Of a DNA stretch of 64,000 bases, positions 34,326-43,544 are shown piece by piece (position 1 is the first letter of the stretch; each line of letters starts with the position of its first letter). Both the position numbers and the translations under genes were made by a program. Under the pieces are notes generated by a model that was given only the letters and a program-made list of their open reading frames with translations, searched no databases and was not told the origin of the DNA. The stretch covers positions 1-64,000 of the forward strand of contig CAJFII010000010.1 in NCBI GenBank assembly GCA_904381285.1, written 5' to 3'. This DNA is from an uncultured Clostridia bacterium (GTDB lineage Bacteria; Bacillota; Clostridia; TANB77; CAG-508).

Positions 34326-35999
34326 ATGAAAAAAAGGATAAACAAAAAAATGATAAGAAATATAATAATAGTACTAATAATGTTGGTAATAGCGGTAGCT
34401 ATTTTAATATTCGCACCAAATTTCAAAAAAGATCCTAACGAAGGTAAAGTTAACTTTATTATTAACAATAATAATGTAACAGGAAAAATGAAACAAGAGT
34501 TATATATTGATGAAAATGGCGTTATATATGTGTCTATGGACGATATAGAAAATTATTTTGATGGACAAATATATTATGATAAAGAAAATGAACAAATAAT
34601 AACTACTTCAGAAACCAAAGTTGCAGTAATATCTTTAAATGATAAGGTTATGAAAGTAAATGGTTCAGAAGTAAAATTATTAGGTACAGCTATTAGAAGA
34701 GATGGGATGTTTTATATTCCAATCTCAGAATTAGGAAATGTGTATAACATAGAAATTGAAAACATAAATAATTCTGTTGTAACCGTAGATTCACTAGATA
34801 GAGAATTAATTAAAGCAGATACTACTAAAAAAGTAAATGTAAAATATAATACTAAATTAATATCTAAGACAGTTGACAAACTAGGAGCAGGAGAAAAAGT
34901 AGTTGTGATATCTGAAAATGATGACTGGACGAAAATTAGAACAGCAAATGGAAAAATTGGGTATGTAAAAACAAAAGATTTAACTAATAAGACCTATGTA
35001 AGACAGGCTATTGAAAAAGAAAAACAAATAACAGGAAAAATTAATCTTGTATGGGATTATTATTCAGAATATGTTAATGCACCAGATAGAACAAATACAA
35101 CAATAGAAGGAGTAAATGTTGTATCACCATCATTCTTTTCTTTAAAAAATAGTGATACATTTAGTATTAATGATAATGCACAAAGAGGAGGAGAAGAATA
35201 TATAAATTGGGCAAAAGCAAATGATTATAAGGTTTGGGCAATGTTTTCAAATAATTCAATGAGAGAAACTACATCTAAAATTTTAAATAATTATGAACAA
35301 AGAGAAAAAATGATAGAAGAAATAGTTAGCCTTGCAATAAAGTATGAACTAGATGGAATTAATATAGATTTTGAAAATATGAATATGGAAGATAAAGATG
35401 TATTTTCTAGATTTATTATAGAATTAGCACCACGTTTAAGAGAATATGGAAAAGTAACTTCAGTTGATGTTACAGCGCCAGATGGAAGTGAAAACTGGTC
35501 ATTATGTTATGATAGAGACTTAATTGCAAATGAAGCAGACTATATAGTATTTATGGCGTATGATCAATATGGAGTATCAAGTACAACTCCAGGGACAACA
35601 GCGGGAGCAGATTGGGTAGAAGCAAATATAAATAAGTTTTTAGGACAAGAAGCAGTAAAAAAAGAAAAATTAATATTAGGAATGCCTCTTTATACAAGAC
35701 TTTGGAAAACTGATATAAATGGAAAATCTACTAGTACAGTAGTTAATATGAATCAAATAGAAGAAAAAATTCCTAGTGCAAATGATGTAGCAAGAAAATG
35801 GGATGAAAATACAAAACAATATTATGTAGAATATGATAGTGAATCATATAAATATCAAATGTGGCTAGAAGAAGCAACATCTATTAGAGAAAAACTAAAT
35901 TTGATAAATAAATATGAGTTAGCAGGTGGAGCTTTTTGGGAAAAAGATAGAGAAACAAATGATATTTGGCAAATAGCACAAGAAGTACTAAATACGTAG
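34326..35999 (+). CDS. Glycoside hydrolase family 18 protein with SH3 domain
   Basis: A surface protein of 557 residues. ATG 34326 is chosen for its distance from AGGAGA; an ATG at 34320 abuts the site. A membrane anchor (residues 10-30) is followed by a copper-amine-oxidase-like stalk domain (about 40-165), a bacterial SH3 domain (about 170-225; KVVVISENDDWTKIRTANGK), and a GH18 barrel with DGINIDFENM (proton donor Glu350). This resembles spore and cell-wall GH18 proteins such as YaaH/YdhD, which cleave N-acetylglucosaminyl bonds of peptidoglycan or cortex. A germination role is possible. Confidence 0.85.
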   Translation: MKKRINKKMIRNIIIVLIMLVIAVAILIFAPNFKKDPNEGKVNFIINNNNVTGKMKQELYIDENGVIYVSMDDIENYFDGQIYYDKENEQIITTSETKVAVISLNDKVMKVNGSEVKLLGTAIRRDGMFYIPISELGNVYNIEIENINNSVVTVDSLDRELIKADTTKKVNVKYNTKLISKTVDKLGAGEKVVVISENDDWTKIRTANGKIGYVKTKDLTNKTYVRQAIEKEKQITGKINLVWDYYSEYVNAPDRTNTTIEGVNVVSPSFFSLKNSDTFSINDNAQRGGEEYINWAKANDYKVWAMFSNNSMRETTSKILNNYEQREKMIEEIVSLAIKYELDGINIDFENMNMEDKDVFSRFIIELAPRLREYGKVTSVDVTAPDGSENWSLCYDRDLIANEADYIVFMAYDQYGVSSTTPGTTAGADWVEANINKFLGQEAVKKEKLILGMPLYTRLWKTDINGKSTSTVVNMNQIEEKIPSANDVARKWDENTKQYYVEYDSESYKYQMWLEEATSIREKLNLINKYELAGGAFWEKDRETNDIWQIAQEVLNT

Positions 36000-36001
36000 C
36001 T

Positions 36002-36050
36002 TTAACTTAGGTGAACTTTTGGGACGTTCCTTAAAGTTCATCTAAGTTAA
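36002..36050 (+). terminator. Large hairpin after the GH18 gene
   Basis: TTAACTTAGGTGAACTTT (36002-36019) and AAAGTTCATCTAAGTTAA (36033-36050) form an 18-bp stem with one G-U pair. The T run is poor, so termination efficiency is uncertain. Confidence 0.5.
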
Positions 36051-36084
36051 AAGTTCAAAAAAATGGAAAATTATCAAAAAAGTA

Positions 36085-36113
36085 TTGCAATTGCAATATT
36101 TTTTTGATATACT
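36085..36113 (+). promoter_or_regulatory. rpsB promoter
   Basis: -35 TTGCAA (36085-36090), 17-base spacer, -10 TATACT (36108-36113). The -35 lies inside the palindrome TATTGCAATTGCAATA (36083-36098), which could be an operator or the end of the upstream terminator. Confidence 0.6.
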
Positions 36114-36220
36114 ATTACAGTTAAAAAATATACACATAAAGTTAGTTTGCGTTAGTGCTTATAAAGTGTGCGCAAATGTTAGAAATTTTATGGAAGTAAA
36201 AACTAAAGGAGGAAATTAAA
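36114..36220 (+). promoter_or_regulatory. rpsB 5' leader, possible S2 autoregulatory element
   Basis: The roughly 100-base leader contains TTTGCG (36146-36151) pairing with CGCAAA (36171-36176) around a 19-base loop. rpsB leaders in many bacteria bind S2 to repress translation; whether this hairpin is such an element is inference. Confidence 0.35.
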
Positions 36221-37006
36221 ATGGCAGTAGTTGCAATGAAACAATTACTTGAAGCAGGTGTGCATTTTGGACACCAAACAAGAAGATGGGATCCTAGAAT
36301 GGCTGAATATATATTCCAAGCTAGAAATGGTATCCATATCATCGATTTACAGAAGACATCAAAGAAAATTGATGAAGCTTACAGATTTATTAAGGAACAA
36401 GTTGAAGAAGGAAAAGACGTTCTTTTCGTAGGAACAAAAAAACAAGCACAAGAATGTGTAAAAGAAGCAGCTCTTGCATCTGGAATGTACTATGTAGATC
36501 AAAGATGGTTAGGAGGAATGCTTACAAATTTTGATACAATTCAAAAGAGAATTCAAAGATTAAAAGATTTAGAAGCAATGGAACAAGATGGAACTTTTGA
36601 AGTGTTACCAAAAAAAGAAGTTATTCTATTAAAGAAAGAAATGGAAAAACTAGAAAGAAATCTAGGTGGAATAAAAGAAATGAAAAAATTACCTGGAGTA
36701 ATGTTTGTAGTAGATCCTAAAAAAGAAAGAATAGCAATATTAGAAGCTCGTAAATTAAATATACCAGTTGTTGGATTAATTGATACAAACTGTAATCCAG
36801 AAGATGTTGATTATCCTATTCCTGGAAATGACGATGCAATTCGTGCAGTAAAATTAATTACAGAAGTAATGGGAAATGCTGTTATTGAAGGAAAACAAGG
36901 TGAAAGCTTTGAAACAGCTACTGAAGAAATGGTAGAAGAAGCAGAAAACGAAGAACCAACAAGTATAGAAGAAGTAGTAGCACAAGAAGAAGCTACACAA
37001 GAATAA
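36221..37006 (+). CDS. rpsB: 30S ribosomal protein S2
   Basis: A 261-residue S2. [48 protein letters not shown] and [20 protein letters not shown] are invariant S2 segments. The C-terminus carries an acidic tail of about 30 residues ([20 protein letters not shown]), longer than in B. subtilis but common in Clostridia. GGAGG precedes the start. It is followed by a hairpin and then tsf, the universal order. Confidence 0.97.
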   Translation: MAVVAMKQLLEAGVHFGHQTRRWDPRMAEYIFQARNGIHIIDLQKTSKKIDEAYRFIKEQVEEGKDVLFVGTKKQAQECVKEAALASGMYYVDQRWLGGMLTNFDTIQKRIQRLKDLEAMEQDGTFEVLPKKEVILLKKEMEKLERNLGGIKEMKKLPGVMFVVDPKKERIAILEARKLNIPVVGLIDTNCNPEDVDYPIPGNDDAIRAVKLITEVMGNAVIEGKQGESFETATEEMVEEAENEEPTSIEEVVAQEEATQE

Positions 37007-37025
37007 ATTTATATGATATTTGTAT

Positions 37026-37053
37026 GGGCACGGTGAGGCCGTGTCCATTTTTT
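37026..37053 (+). terminator. Terminator/attenuator between rpsB and tsf
   Basis: GGGCACGG and CCGTGTCC (one G-U) form an 8-bp GC-rich stem, followed by ATTTTTT. It is strong for this AT-rich genome and would reduce read-through into tsf unless tsf has its own promoter, which I do not see. Confidence 0.65.
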
Positions 37054-37086
37054 AAAAACTATAAGGATTTAAAGGAGGAATAAAAA

Positions 37087-37965
37087 ATGGTTACAGCATC
37101 ATTAGTAAAAGAATTAAGAGAAAAAACAGGTGCAGGAATGATGGACTGCAAAAAAGTTTTAACAGAGACAGATGGAGATATTGAAAAAGCTATTGAACTA
37201 TTACGTGAAAGAGGAATTGCAAAAGCTGCAAAAAAATCAGATAGAATTGCAGCAGAAGGTGTTGTTGCAGCTTATGTTTCAGAAGATAGAAAACTAGGTA
37301 GTGTTGTAGAAGTAAATTCAGAAACAGATTTTGTTGGAAAAAATGAAGAATTTAGAAACTTTGTTGCAGATGTAGCAGAACAAATTGCAAAAGAAAATCC
37401 ATCTAATGTAGAAGAACTATTAAAACAAAAATCAATTAAAGATTCTACAAAAACAGTTCAAGAAGTACTAACTGGAAAAATTGCAACAATAGGAGAAAAC
37501 TTAACAATAAGAAGATTTGCTAGATTTGAATCAAATGGACTTGTAGAAAAATATATACATGGTGATGGAAAAATAGGTGTATTAGTAGAATTAGAAAATG
37601 GAAATGAAGAACTAGCAAAAGATATTTGTATGCAAATAGCTGCTGCAAAACCAGAATATTTAGATAGAGAATCTGTTCCACAAGAACGTGTAGAAAAAGA
37701 AATGGAAATATTAAAAGCTCAAGCAATGAATGAGGGAAAACCAGCAGAAATTGCTGAAAAAATGGTACAAGGAAGAATTGGAAAATTCTATGCAGAAATT
37801 TGTTTAGTTGAACAACCTTTTGTAAAAGATCCAGATATAAAAGTAGGAAAATTACTAGAATCAAAAGGAGCAAAAATTATAAGGTTTGCAAGATTTGAAA
37901 AAGGTGAAGGAATAGAAAAGAAAGAAGAAAATTTTGCTGAAGAAGTTATGAACCAATTAAAATAG
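37087..37965 (+). CDS. tsf: Elongation factor Ts
   Basis: The nucleotide exchange factor for EF-Tu. Of its 292 residues, the UBA-like N-terminus LVKELREKTGAGMMDCKKVL and the core-domain motif SETDFVGKNEEF are diagnostic, and VEKYIHGDGKIGVLVEL and a second half EICLVEQPFVKDPD are present. AAGGAGG precedes the start. It lies downstream of rpsB and ends at the hairpin 38020-38065. Confidence 0.97.
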   Translation: MVTASLVKELREKTGAGMMDCKKVLTETDGDIEKAIELLRERGIAKAAKKSDRIAAEGVVAAYVSEDRKLGSVVEVNSETDFVGKNEEFRNFVADVAEQIAKENPSNVEELLKQKSIKDSTKTVQEVLTGKIATIGENLTIRRFARFESNGLVEKYIHGDGKIGVLVELENGNEELAKDICMQIAAAKPEYLDRESVPQERVEKEMEILKAQAMNEGKPAEIAEKMVQGRIGKFYAEICLVEQPFVKDPDIKVGKLLESKGAKIIRFARFEKGEGIEKKEENFAEEVMNQLK

Positions 37966-38019
37966 AAATAAAAAAATTAAAATAGTTAAAATTTAATTAA
38001 ATATGTTGTAAAATTTTAG

Positions 38020-38065
38020 AAAAATTGATATACTAAGGTAGACAAACTTAAGTATATCAATTTTT
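38020..38065 (+). terminator. Terminator after tsf
   Basis: AAAAATTGATATACT (38020-38034) and AGTATATCAATTTTT (38051-38065) form a perfect 15-bp stem followed by TT. Confidence 0.7.
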
Positions 38066-38087
38066 TTAATATTAAGGAGGAATAATT

Positions 38088-38510
38088 ATGGAAAATGAGA
38101 ATGTAGAAGATGTAAAAGAGGAAGTATTAATAGAAAGTCAAGATAATAGCAGTATAAAAATATCTGATGATGTAGTGGCTGTTATTGCTGGAGTTGCAGT
38201 ATCTGAAGTACCAGGTGTTTCTGGAATGGCTGGAGGATTTGCTGGGGGAATTACAGAGGTATTAAGTGGTAAGAAAAACTTATCAAAAGGAATTAAAGTA
38301 GAAGTTGGAGAAAAAGAAACTAAAATAGATGTTAACATTATAGTTGAATATGGTACAAGAATACCAGATGTAGCATTTGAAATACAAAATAGAGTAAAAA
38401 AAGCAGTTGAAACAATGACAGGCTTAAAAGTAATTGAAGTAAATGTTCATGTACAAGGAGTTAATACAGATATTACTAATCAAGAACAAGATAATAATGT
38501 ACAAGAATAA
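38088..38510 (+). CDS. Asp23/Gls24 family envelope stress protein
   Basis: A 140-residue soluble protein with the Asp23 fold: ISDDVVAVIAGVAVSEVPGV, AGGFAGGITEVLSGKKNLSK, then VDVNIIVEYGTRIP-like strands and VNVHVQGV at the end. Asp23 is tethered to the membrane by AmaP, encoded next. The acidic N-terminal 25 residues are probably disordered. This gene heads the asp23-amaP-DUF2273-nusB-xseAB run common in Clostridia. Confidence 0.92.
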   Translation: MENENVEDVKEEVLIESQDNSSIKISDDVVAVIAGVAVSEVPGVSGMAGGFAGGITEVLSGKKNLSKGIKVEVGEKETKIDVNIIVEYGTRIPDVAFEIQNRVKKAVETMTGLKVIEVNVHVQGVNTDITNQEQDNNVQE

Positions 38511-38545
38511 AAAAGAATCTATTGTAGAAAGGAATGTAATAGTAT

Positions 38546-39103
38546 ATGAAAGTGTTAGATAGAATAGCTTTAGTATTATTTTCAAGTATTATATTAGTTT
38601 TATCAGTTTTATTTTGTTTAGTTATTTTTGGATGGATTAATATAGACATTATGACACTATATGTAAAAACTATGTTAAATAATCCTATCTCATCTAATAT
38701 TACACTAGGAGTGCTAATAGTATTTATGCTACTTGCAATAAAAGGAATATTTTTCTCATCTGATTCAAAAGATAGTGAGAGTACAGAAAATGGAATTCTA
38801 ATTCAAAATGAAAATGGAAAACTATTTATATCAAAAGATACAATACAAAATCTTGTAAGTGGCGTTGTAAAGCAAGTTGAAGGAGCACAGGATATTTCTT
38901 CAAAAGTAGTGTTATCAAAGGATAACAATATTAATATTGATGTCATATTGTTTGTAACACAAGATGTTATTATAAAAGACTTAACAAATGACTTACAATT
39001 AAAAATAAAAGATGTAGTAAAAAAATCAATGGACATAGATATAAAAGAAGTAAATATAAGAGTAAAAAATATAGCTCCTAAACCAGAAAGCGTACAAGCA
39101 TAG
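38546..39103 (+). CDS. amaP: Alkaline shock response membrane anchor protein AmaP
   Basis: A 185-residue protein with two N-terminal membrane helices (about 7-30 and 47-68) and a cytoplasmic Asp23-like domain (about 90-180; GNGILIQNENGKLFISKDTI-like start, then VEGAQDISSKVVLSKDNNI). Known AmaP proteins bind Asp23. It lies between asp23 and DUF2273, as expected. Confidence 0.88.
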   Translation: MKVLDRIALVLFSSIILVLSVLFCLVIFGWINIDIMTLYVKTMLNNPISSNITLGVLIVFMLLAIKGIFFSSDSKDSESTENGILIQNENGKLFISKDTIQNLVSGVVKQVEGAQDISSKVVLSKDNNINIDVILFVTQDVIIKDLTNDLQLKIKDVVKKSMDIDIKEVNIRVKNIAPKPESVQA

Positions 39104-39114
39104 GAGGATAGAAA

Positions 39115-39318
39115 ATGGATAGTTTTAAAAATTTTGTAAGTGAATATAAAGGTGGAATTATAGGGGGAATAATTGCAATTATTATATTATTTACACGTTT
39201 ATATGAATTAATAATTGGAATCATATTAGTCGTAATAGGTGTATTTATTGGAAATTATGTACAAAGAAACAAATATGATGTTAAAGAAAAATTAAAAAAT
39301 TTTATAGATAGAATGTAA
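39115..39318 (+). CDS. DUF2273 small membrane protein
   Basis: A 67-residue protein with two hydrophobic segments (GGIIGGIIAIIILFTRLYEL and IIGIILVVIGVFIGNYV) and a charged C-terminus. DUF2273 proteins accompany Asp23/AmaP in Firmicutes; their role is unknown but probably membrane anchoring in the same complex. It starts 11 bases after amaP with AGGAGG. Confidence 0.88.
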   Translation: MDSFKNFVSEYKGGIIGGIIAIIILFTRLYELIIGIILVVIGVFIGNYVQRNKYDVKEKLKNFIDRM

Positions 39319-39339
39319 AATTAAAAGAAAGGAAATATT

Positions 39340-39747
39340 ATGAATAGAACACTAGCAAGAGAAGAAGCTTTTAAATTATTATATAGTATTGAAATGCAAC
39401 AAGATAATGCAGAAGAGCAAATAGAACTTTATATAGAAAATAATGAAATAACAGATGAGAAAATGAAAAAATATATAAAAGATACTATTATTGGAATTAG
39501 AGAATATGAAGAAGAAATTGAAAAACAAATATCGAGTAATTTAAAAGAAGGATGGACATTACAAAGAGTTTCTCAAATAAATATTTCACTTCTAAAATTA
39601 GCTATATATGAAATTATATATAAAAAGATACCTTATAAAGTAGTAATAAATGAAGTAGTTGAACTAGCAAAAAAATACGGAGATGATAATTCTCGTATAT
39701 TTATAAATGGGGTATTAGCAAGCATAGTAAAAAATAAAAATAGTTAA
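39340..39747 (+). CDS. nusB: Transcription antitermination factor NusB
   Basis: A 135-residue all-helical RNA-binding protein that acts with NusE in rRNA antitermination. [18 protein letters not shown] at the start, [21 protein letters not shown] in the centre and [21 protein letters not shown], then INGVLASIV at the end, match NusB across its length. AAAGGAAAT precedes the start. Confidence 0.94.
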   Translation: MNRTLAREEAFKLLYSIEMQQDNAEEQIELYIENNEITDEKMKKYIKDTIIGIREYEEEIEKQISSNLKEGWTLQRVSQINISLLKLAIYEIIYKKIPYKVVINEVVELAKKYGDDNSRIFINGVLASIVKNKNS

Positions 39748-39758
39748 ATTTAAAGAAA

Positions 39759-39800
39759 AAGATGTCGGAAGTTAACAAAAAGTTCGGCTTTTGACATCTT
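39759..39800 (+). promoter_or_regulatory. Hairpin between nusB and xseA
   Basis: AAGATGTC (39759-39766) pairs with GACATCTT (39793-39800), with a possible inner pairing. There is no T run, so termination is doubtful. Confidence 0.35.
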
Positions 39801-39824
39801 AGCTTTTAGTATTAGGAGAAAAGT

Positions 39825-41015
39825 ATGAAATATGAAGCAATATCAGTAAGTGAATTAAATAAATACATAAAAGAAAAAGTAGCAGGGGATGAGTACTTAA
39901 ATAATGTATTGGTAAAAGGAGAAATTTCAAATTTTAAAAATCATTATACAGGACATCTATATTTTACATTAAAAGATGATAATTCTCTTATAAAATGTAT
40001 CATGTTTAAATCTTATACTGGAAATCTAAAATTTATGCCAAAAGATGGAATGAAAGTAATGGTATTTGGAACTGTTTCTGTTTTTGAAAGAGATGGAGTG
40101 TATCAAATTTATTGTAAAGCAATGCAAGAAGAAGGGATGGGAAGCTTATATAAAGCATATGAAGAATTAAAATTAAAACTTGAAAAAGAAGGATTATTTG
40201 ATACAAAATATAAAAAGAAAATACCATTTATGCCAAAAGTAATTGGAGTATTAACTTCTCAAACGGGTTCAGTTATAAAAGATATTATAAATGTAAGTAC
40301 AAGGAGAAATCCTAATGTATATATAAGACTATTTCCTGTACCAGTGCAAGGAGAAGGTGCTGGAATAAAAATTGCAGAAGCAATCAAATATATGAATGAC
40401 AAAAAATTAGCTGATGTTTTAATTCTGGCAAGAGGAGGAGGATCATTAGAAGATTTATGGCCTTTTAATGAAGAAGTAGTTGCAAGAGCAATTTTCGAAT
40501 CTGAACTTCCAATTATATCTGCTGTAGGGCATGAAACAGATTTTACAATAGCTGATTTTGTTGCAGATTTAAGAGCTCCTACACCTTCAGCAGCAGCTGA
40601 ACTTGCAGTTTCAGATATAGAAGAAATAAAATTAAAGTTATATAATTACAATAATAGATTCAAATTAGCTTTAAAGAAAAAAGTAGAACTAATGAGAATG
40701 AGATATGAAAAATGTATGGCATCTAGAGCATTTAAAGAACCATTACAAAGAGTGAATGAGCAATATATAAGAGTAGATATGTTAGTAAAAAGTTTGCAAA
40801 ACAGTATAATAAATAAATATAAAGATAGAAAAAATGAGTTATTAACATTAATTGCAAAACTTGATTCTTTAAGTCCATTAAAAACATTGACAAGAGGTTA
40901 CTGTATAGCACAACTAGAAGGAAAAGCAATTAAATCTGTTAAAGACATTAAAAAGGATGAAGAAATAGAATTAAGGTTTGTTGATGGAAAGAAAAAAGCA
41001 AAAGTATTAGAGTAA
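39825..41015 (+). CDS. xseA: Exodeoxyribonuclease VII large subunit
   Basis: A 396-residue subunit of the single-strand-specific exonuclease VII. An N-terminal OB fold (about 1-100; LVKGEISNFKNHYTGHLYFT) leads to the catalytic domain with IGVLTSQTGSVIKDIINVST, ILARGGGSLEDLWPFNEE and SAVGHETDFTIADFVADLRA followed by PTPSAAAELA. A coiled coil and a C-terminal TRGYCIAQ segment end it. The C-terminal coiled coil is shorter than in E. coli. xseB follows. Confidence 0.95.
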   Translation: MKYEAISVSELNKYIKEKVAGDEYLNNVLVKGEISNFKNHYTGHLYFTLKDDNSLIKCIMFKSYTGNLKFMPKDGMKVMVFGTVSVFERDGVYQIYCKAMQEEGMGSLYKAYEELKLKLEKEGLFDTKYKKKIPFMPKVIGVLTSQTGSVIKDIINVSTRRNPNVYIRLFPVPVQGEGAGIKIAEAIKYMNDKKLADVLILARGGGSLEDLWPFNEEVVARAIFESELPIISAVGHETDFTIADFVADLRAPTPSAAAELAVSDIEEIKLKLYNYNNRFKLALKKKVELMRMRYEKCMASRAFKEPLQRVNEQYIRVDMLVKSLQNSIINKYKDRKNELLTLIAKLDSLSPLKTLTRGYCIAQLEGKAIKSVKDIKKDEEIELRFVDGKKKAKVLE

Positions 41016-41062
41016 AACTGCATAAATCAGTTAATATAAAATATGAAAGGAGAAAAGTACAT

Positions 41063-41287
41063 ATGGAAAAAGAAGCGAACTTTGAAGATACAATAAAACA
41101 ACTAGAAGTAATCGCAAATGAATTGGAAAAGGGAGATTTAAATCTAGATGAATCTGTGGCTAAATTTGAACAAGGTATGAAATTGTCAAAAACATGTAGT
41201 GAAATACTTGAAAATGCTGAAAAAAGAATATCCATATTAATAAAAAAAGATGATGAAGTAGTAGAAGAAAACTTTAATGTAGAATAA
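41063..41287 (+). CDS. xseB: Exodeoxyribonuclease VII small subunit
   Basis: A 74-residue helical protein with the XseB signature FEDTIKQLEVIANELEKGDL, then NLDESVAKFEQGMKLSKTC. It binds the XseA coiled coil in multiple copies. It follows xseA by about 50 bases after AAAGGAG. Confidence 0.94.
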   Translation: MEKEANFEDTIKQLEVIANELEKGDLNLDESVAKFEQGMKLSKTCSEILENAEKRISILIKKDDEVVEENFNVE

Positions 41288-41350
41288 AATTAAAGTTTAA
41301 ACGAAAAGAAAATAAATTCAGAAAAGAGTACTTTTTGAAAGGGGAAAACA

Positions 41351-41782
41351 ATGGAGGAAATTACACAATATAGATACTTATATGTTCCATTTATACTATG
41401 GTTTGGTATACAAATGTTTAAAGTTATTTGGGATTTAGTAACTACTAAAAAATTTAATTTTAAAAGAATTATGGGAGCTGGAGGAATGCCGAGTTCTCAT
41501 ACAGCAGTTGTCACATCGCTTGCAACAATGATAGGAAAAACACAAGGTACAACAAGTCCAATATTTGCATTAGCAGTTATATTTTCTTTTGTTGTAATGT
41601 ATGATGCAGCCGGGATAAGAAGAGCTGCTGGCAAACAAGCAAGTTTACTAAATAAAATTGTTAATACACCGGGGTTAACTAATATACAAGTTCAAGAAAG
41701 GTTAGTAGAGGTATTAGGACATACACCAAAACAAGTTGTTGTTGGAGCAATAATAGGAATTGTAGCAGGTTTAATATTTTAA
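41351..41782 (+). CDS. Divergent PAP2 family protein (DUF212, YuiD-like)
   Basis: A 143-residue membrane protein with four or so helices. GAGGMPSSHTAVVTSLATMIG carries the PSSH phosphatase-like motif and DAAGIRRAAGKQASLLN, then LGHTPKQVVVGAIIGIVAG, complete the DUF212 pattern. These relate to acid phosphatase/vanadium haloperoxidases and may act on lipid phosphates such as undecaprenyl pyrophosphate; activity is unproven. It is followed closely by fhs. Confidence 0.85.
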   Translation: MEEITQYRYLYVPFILWFGIQMFKVIWDLVTTKKFNFKRIMGAGGMPSSHTAVVTSLATMIGKTQGTTSPIFALAVIFSFVVMYDAAGIRRAAGKQASLLNKIVNTPGLTNIQVQERLVEVLGHTPKQVVVGAIIGIVAGLIF

Positions 41783-41804
41783 ATTATAAAAAGGAGTGAA
41801 AAGA

Positions 41805-43466
41805 ATGGGAGATATTGAAATAGCAAGAAGTGTAAAATTAAAACCAATCACAGAGGTGGCAGAAAAATTAAATATTGATGAAGAGTACATCGAAAATTAC
41901 GGTAAGTACAAAGCAAAAATTTCAGATAAAATATTTGAAAAAATAAAAGATAATGAAAATGGAAAATTAATACTAGTAACAGCTGTAAATCCAACACCAT
42001 TAGGTGAGGGAAAAACGACAATATCTATAGGTCTTGCTGATGGATTATCTAAAATTGGTAAAAAATCAGTGTTGGCATTAAGAGAACCATCTCTAGGTCC
42101 TGTATTTGGAATAAAAGGAGGAGCAACAGGGGGTGGATATGCTCAAGTTGCGCCTATGGAAGATATTAATTTACATTTTACAGGAGATATTCATGCTATA
42201 ACATCTGCAAATAATTTACTTGCGGCTATGATAGACAATCACATTTATTTTGGAAATGAATTAGGATTTAAAAAAGTTTTATGGAAAAGATGTGTAGACT
42301 TAAATGATAGACAATTAAGAAAAATTGAATGTGGATTATCTGGAGAGAAAAATATAGTTCCAAGAATGGACGGATTTGATATTACTGTTGCTTCAGAAAT
42401 TATGGCAATTTTATGCTTATCACAAGATATATATGATTTAAAGAAAAGAATTGGAAACATTATTGTTGGATATAACCAAAATGATGAACCAATTAGAGCA
42501 AGTGATTTAAAAGCAGAGGGAAGTTTAGCTGTATTATTAAAAGATGCAATAAAACCAAATTTAGTTCAAACACTAGAACACACACCAGCATTTATTCATG
42601 GAGGACCATTTGCTAATATTGCACATGGATGTAACAGTATAATGGCAACAAAAATGGCTCTTAAATTAGGTGATTATGTTGTAACAGAAGCAGGATTTGG
42701 AGCAGACTTAGGTGCTGAAAAATTTATTGATATTAAATGCAGAACTTCAGGAATAAAACCATCAGCAGTTGTATGTGTTGCAACAATGAAAGCGTTAAAA
42801 TATCATGGTGGTGTTGCAAAAGAAGATATTCAAAAAGAAAATCTACAAGCTTTAGAAGAAGGAATACATAATCTACTAAGACATGTAGATAACATTAAGA
42901 ATAAATTTGGATTAAATGTTATTGTAGCTATTAATAAATATGTAGATGATACACAAGCAGAAATTGATTTATTAAGAAGCAAACTAGAAGAAAAAAGAAT
43001 AAATTTAAGTCTAGTAGAAGCATGGGGAAAAGGTGGAGAAGGCGCAAAAGATTTAGCATCTAAAGTAGTAGAACTATGCGAAAAAGAAGATAACCTAGAA
43101 TATATGTATGAATTAGAAGATAGTATTCAAACTAAAGTAGAAAAAGTAGCAACAAAAATATATGGAGCAACAGGAGTAGAATTTTCAGATGAAGCACTAC
43201 AAACAATTAAACAAATAGAAAAACTTGGATATGGAAATCTTCCAATATGTATTGCAAAAACACAATATTCATTTTCTGATGATCCTAAAAACTTATTATG
43301 CAAAGAACCATTTAAAATTCATGTATCAGAGGTAAATTTAAGAACAGGAGCAGGATTTATAGTTATATTAACTGGAAAAATAGTTACTATGCCAGGACTT
43401 CCAAGAGTACCAGCTGCAGAAAATATAGATATAAATGAAAATGGAGAGATAGAAGGAATTTTTTAA
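41805..43466 (+). CDS. fhs: Formate-tetrahydrofolate ligase
   Basis: ATP-dependent formation of 10-formyl-THF from formate, an enzyme of one-carbon and acetogenic metabolism. ATG 41805 follows AAGGAGTG; a GTG at 41796 lies in that site. The P-loop is [11 protein letters not shown], with [37 protein letters not shown] and [20 protein letters not shown] as family signatures. The length of 553 residues is normal. It acts with folD (20950). Confidence 0.96.
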   Translation: MGDIEIARSVKLKPITEVAEKLNIDEEYIENYGKYKAKISDKIFEKIKDNENGKLILVTAVNPTPLGEGKTTISIGLADGLSKIGKKSVLALREPSLGPVFGIKGGATGGGYAQVAPMEDINLHFTGDIHAITSANNLLAAMIDNHIYFGNELGFKKVLWKRCVDLNDRQLRKIECGLSGEKNIVPRMDGFDITVASEIMAILCLSQDIYDLKKRIGNIIVGYNQNDEPIRASDLKAEGSLAVLLKDAIKPNLVQTLEHTPAFIHGGPFANIAHGCNSIMATKMALKLGDYVVTEAGFGADLGAEKFIDIKCRTSGIKPSAVVCVATMKALKYHGGVAKEDIQKENLQALEEGIHNLLRHVDNIKNKFGLNVIVAINKYVDDTQAEIDLLRSKLEEKRINLSLVEAWGKGGEGAKDLASKVVELCEKEDNLEYMYELEDSIQTKVEKVATKIYGATGVEFSDEALQTIKQIEKLGYGNLPICIAKTQYSFSDDPKNLLCKEPFKIHVSEVNLRTGAGFIVILTGKIVTMPGLPRVPAAENIDINENGEIEGIF

Positions 43467-43476
43467 AAATAAAAAT

Positions 43477-43542
43477 TTTGTATAAATTCACCTTATTTGG
43501 AGAAAATACTAAAAAATAGTATTTATCTAAAGAGGTGAATTT
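43477..43542 (+). promoter_or_regulatory. sleB leader: hairpin covering the ribosome site
   Basis: AAATTCACC (43484-43492) is complementary to GGTGAATTT (43534-43542), which contains the ribosome site GAGGTG. An inner hairpin AAATACTA/TAGTATTT lies between. T residues after it make it terminator-like for fhs too. The 5' element TTTGTATAAA (43477-43486) also occurs before gpr. Confidence 0.5.
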
Positions 43543-43544
43543 TT

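Noticed and set aside
41288..41804. THF riboswitch controlling fhs
   Set aside because: No matching conserved sequence upstream of fhs or the preceding gene, and the gaps are too short.
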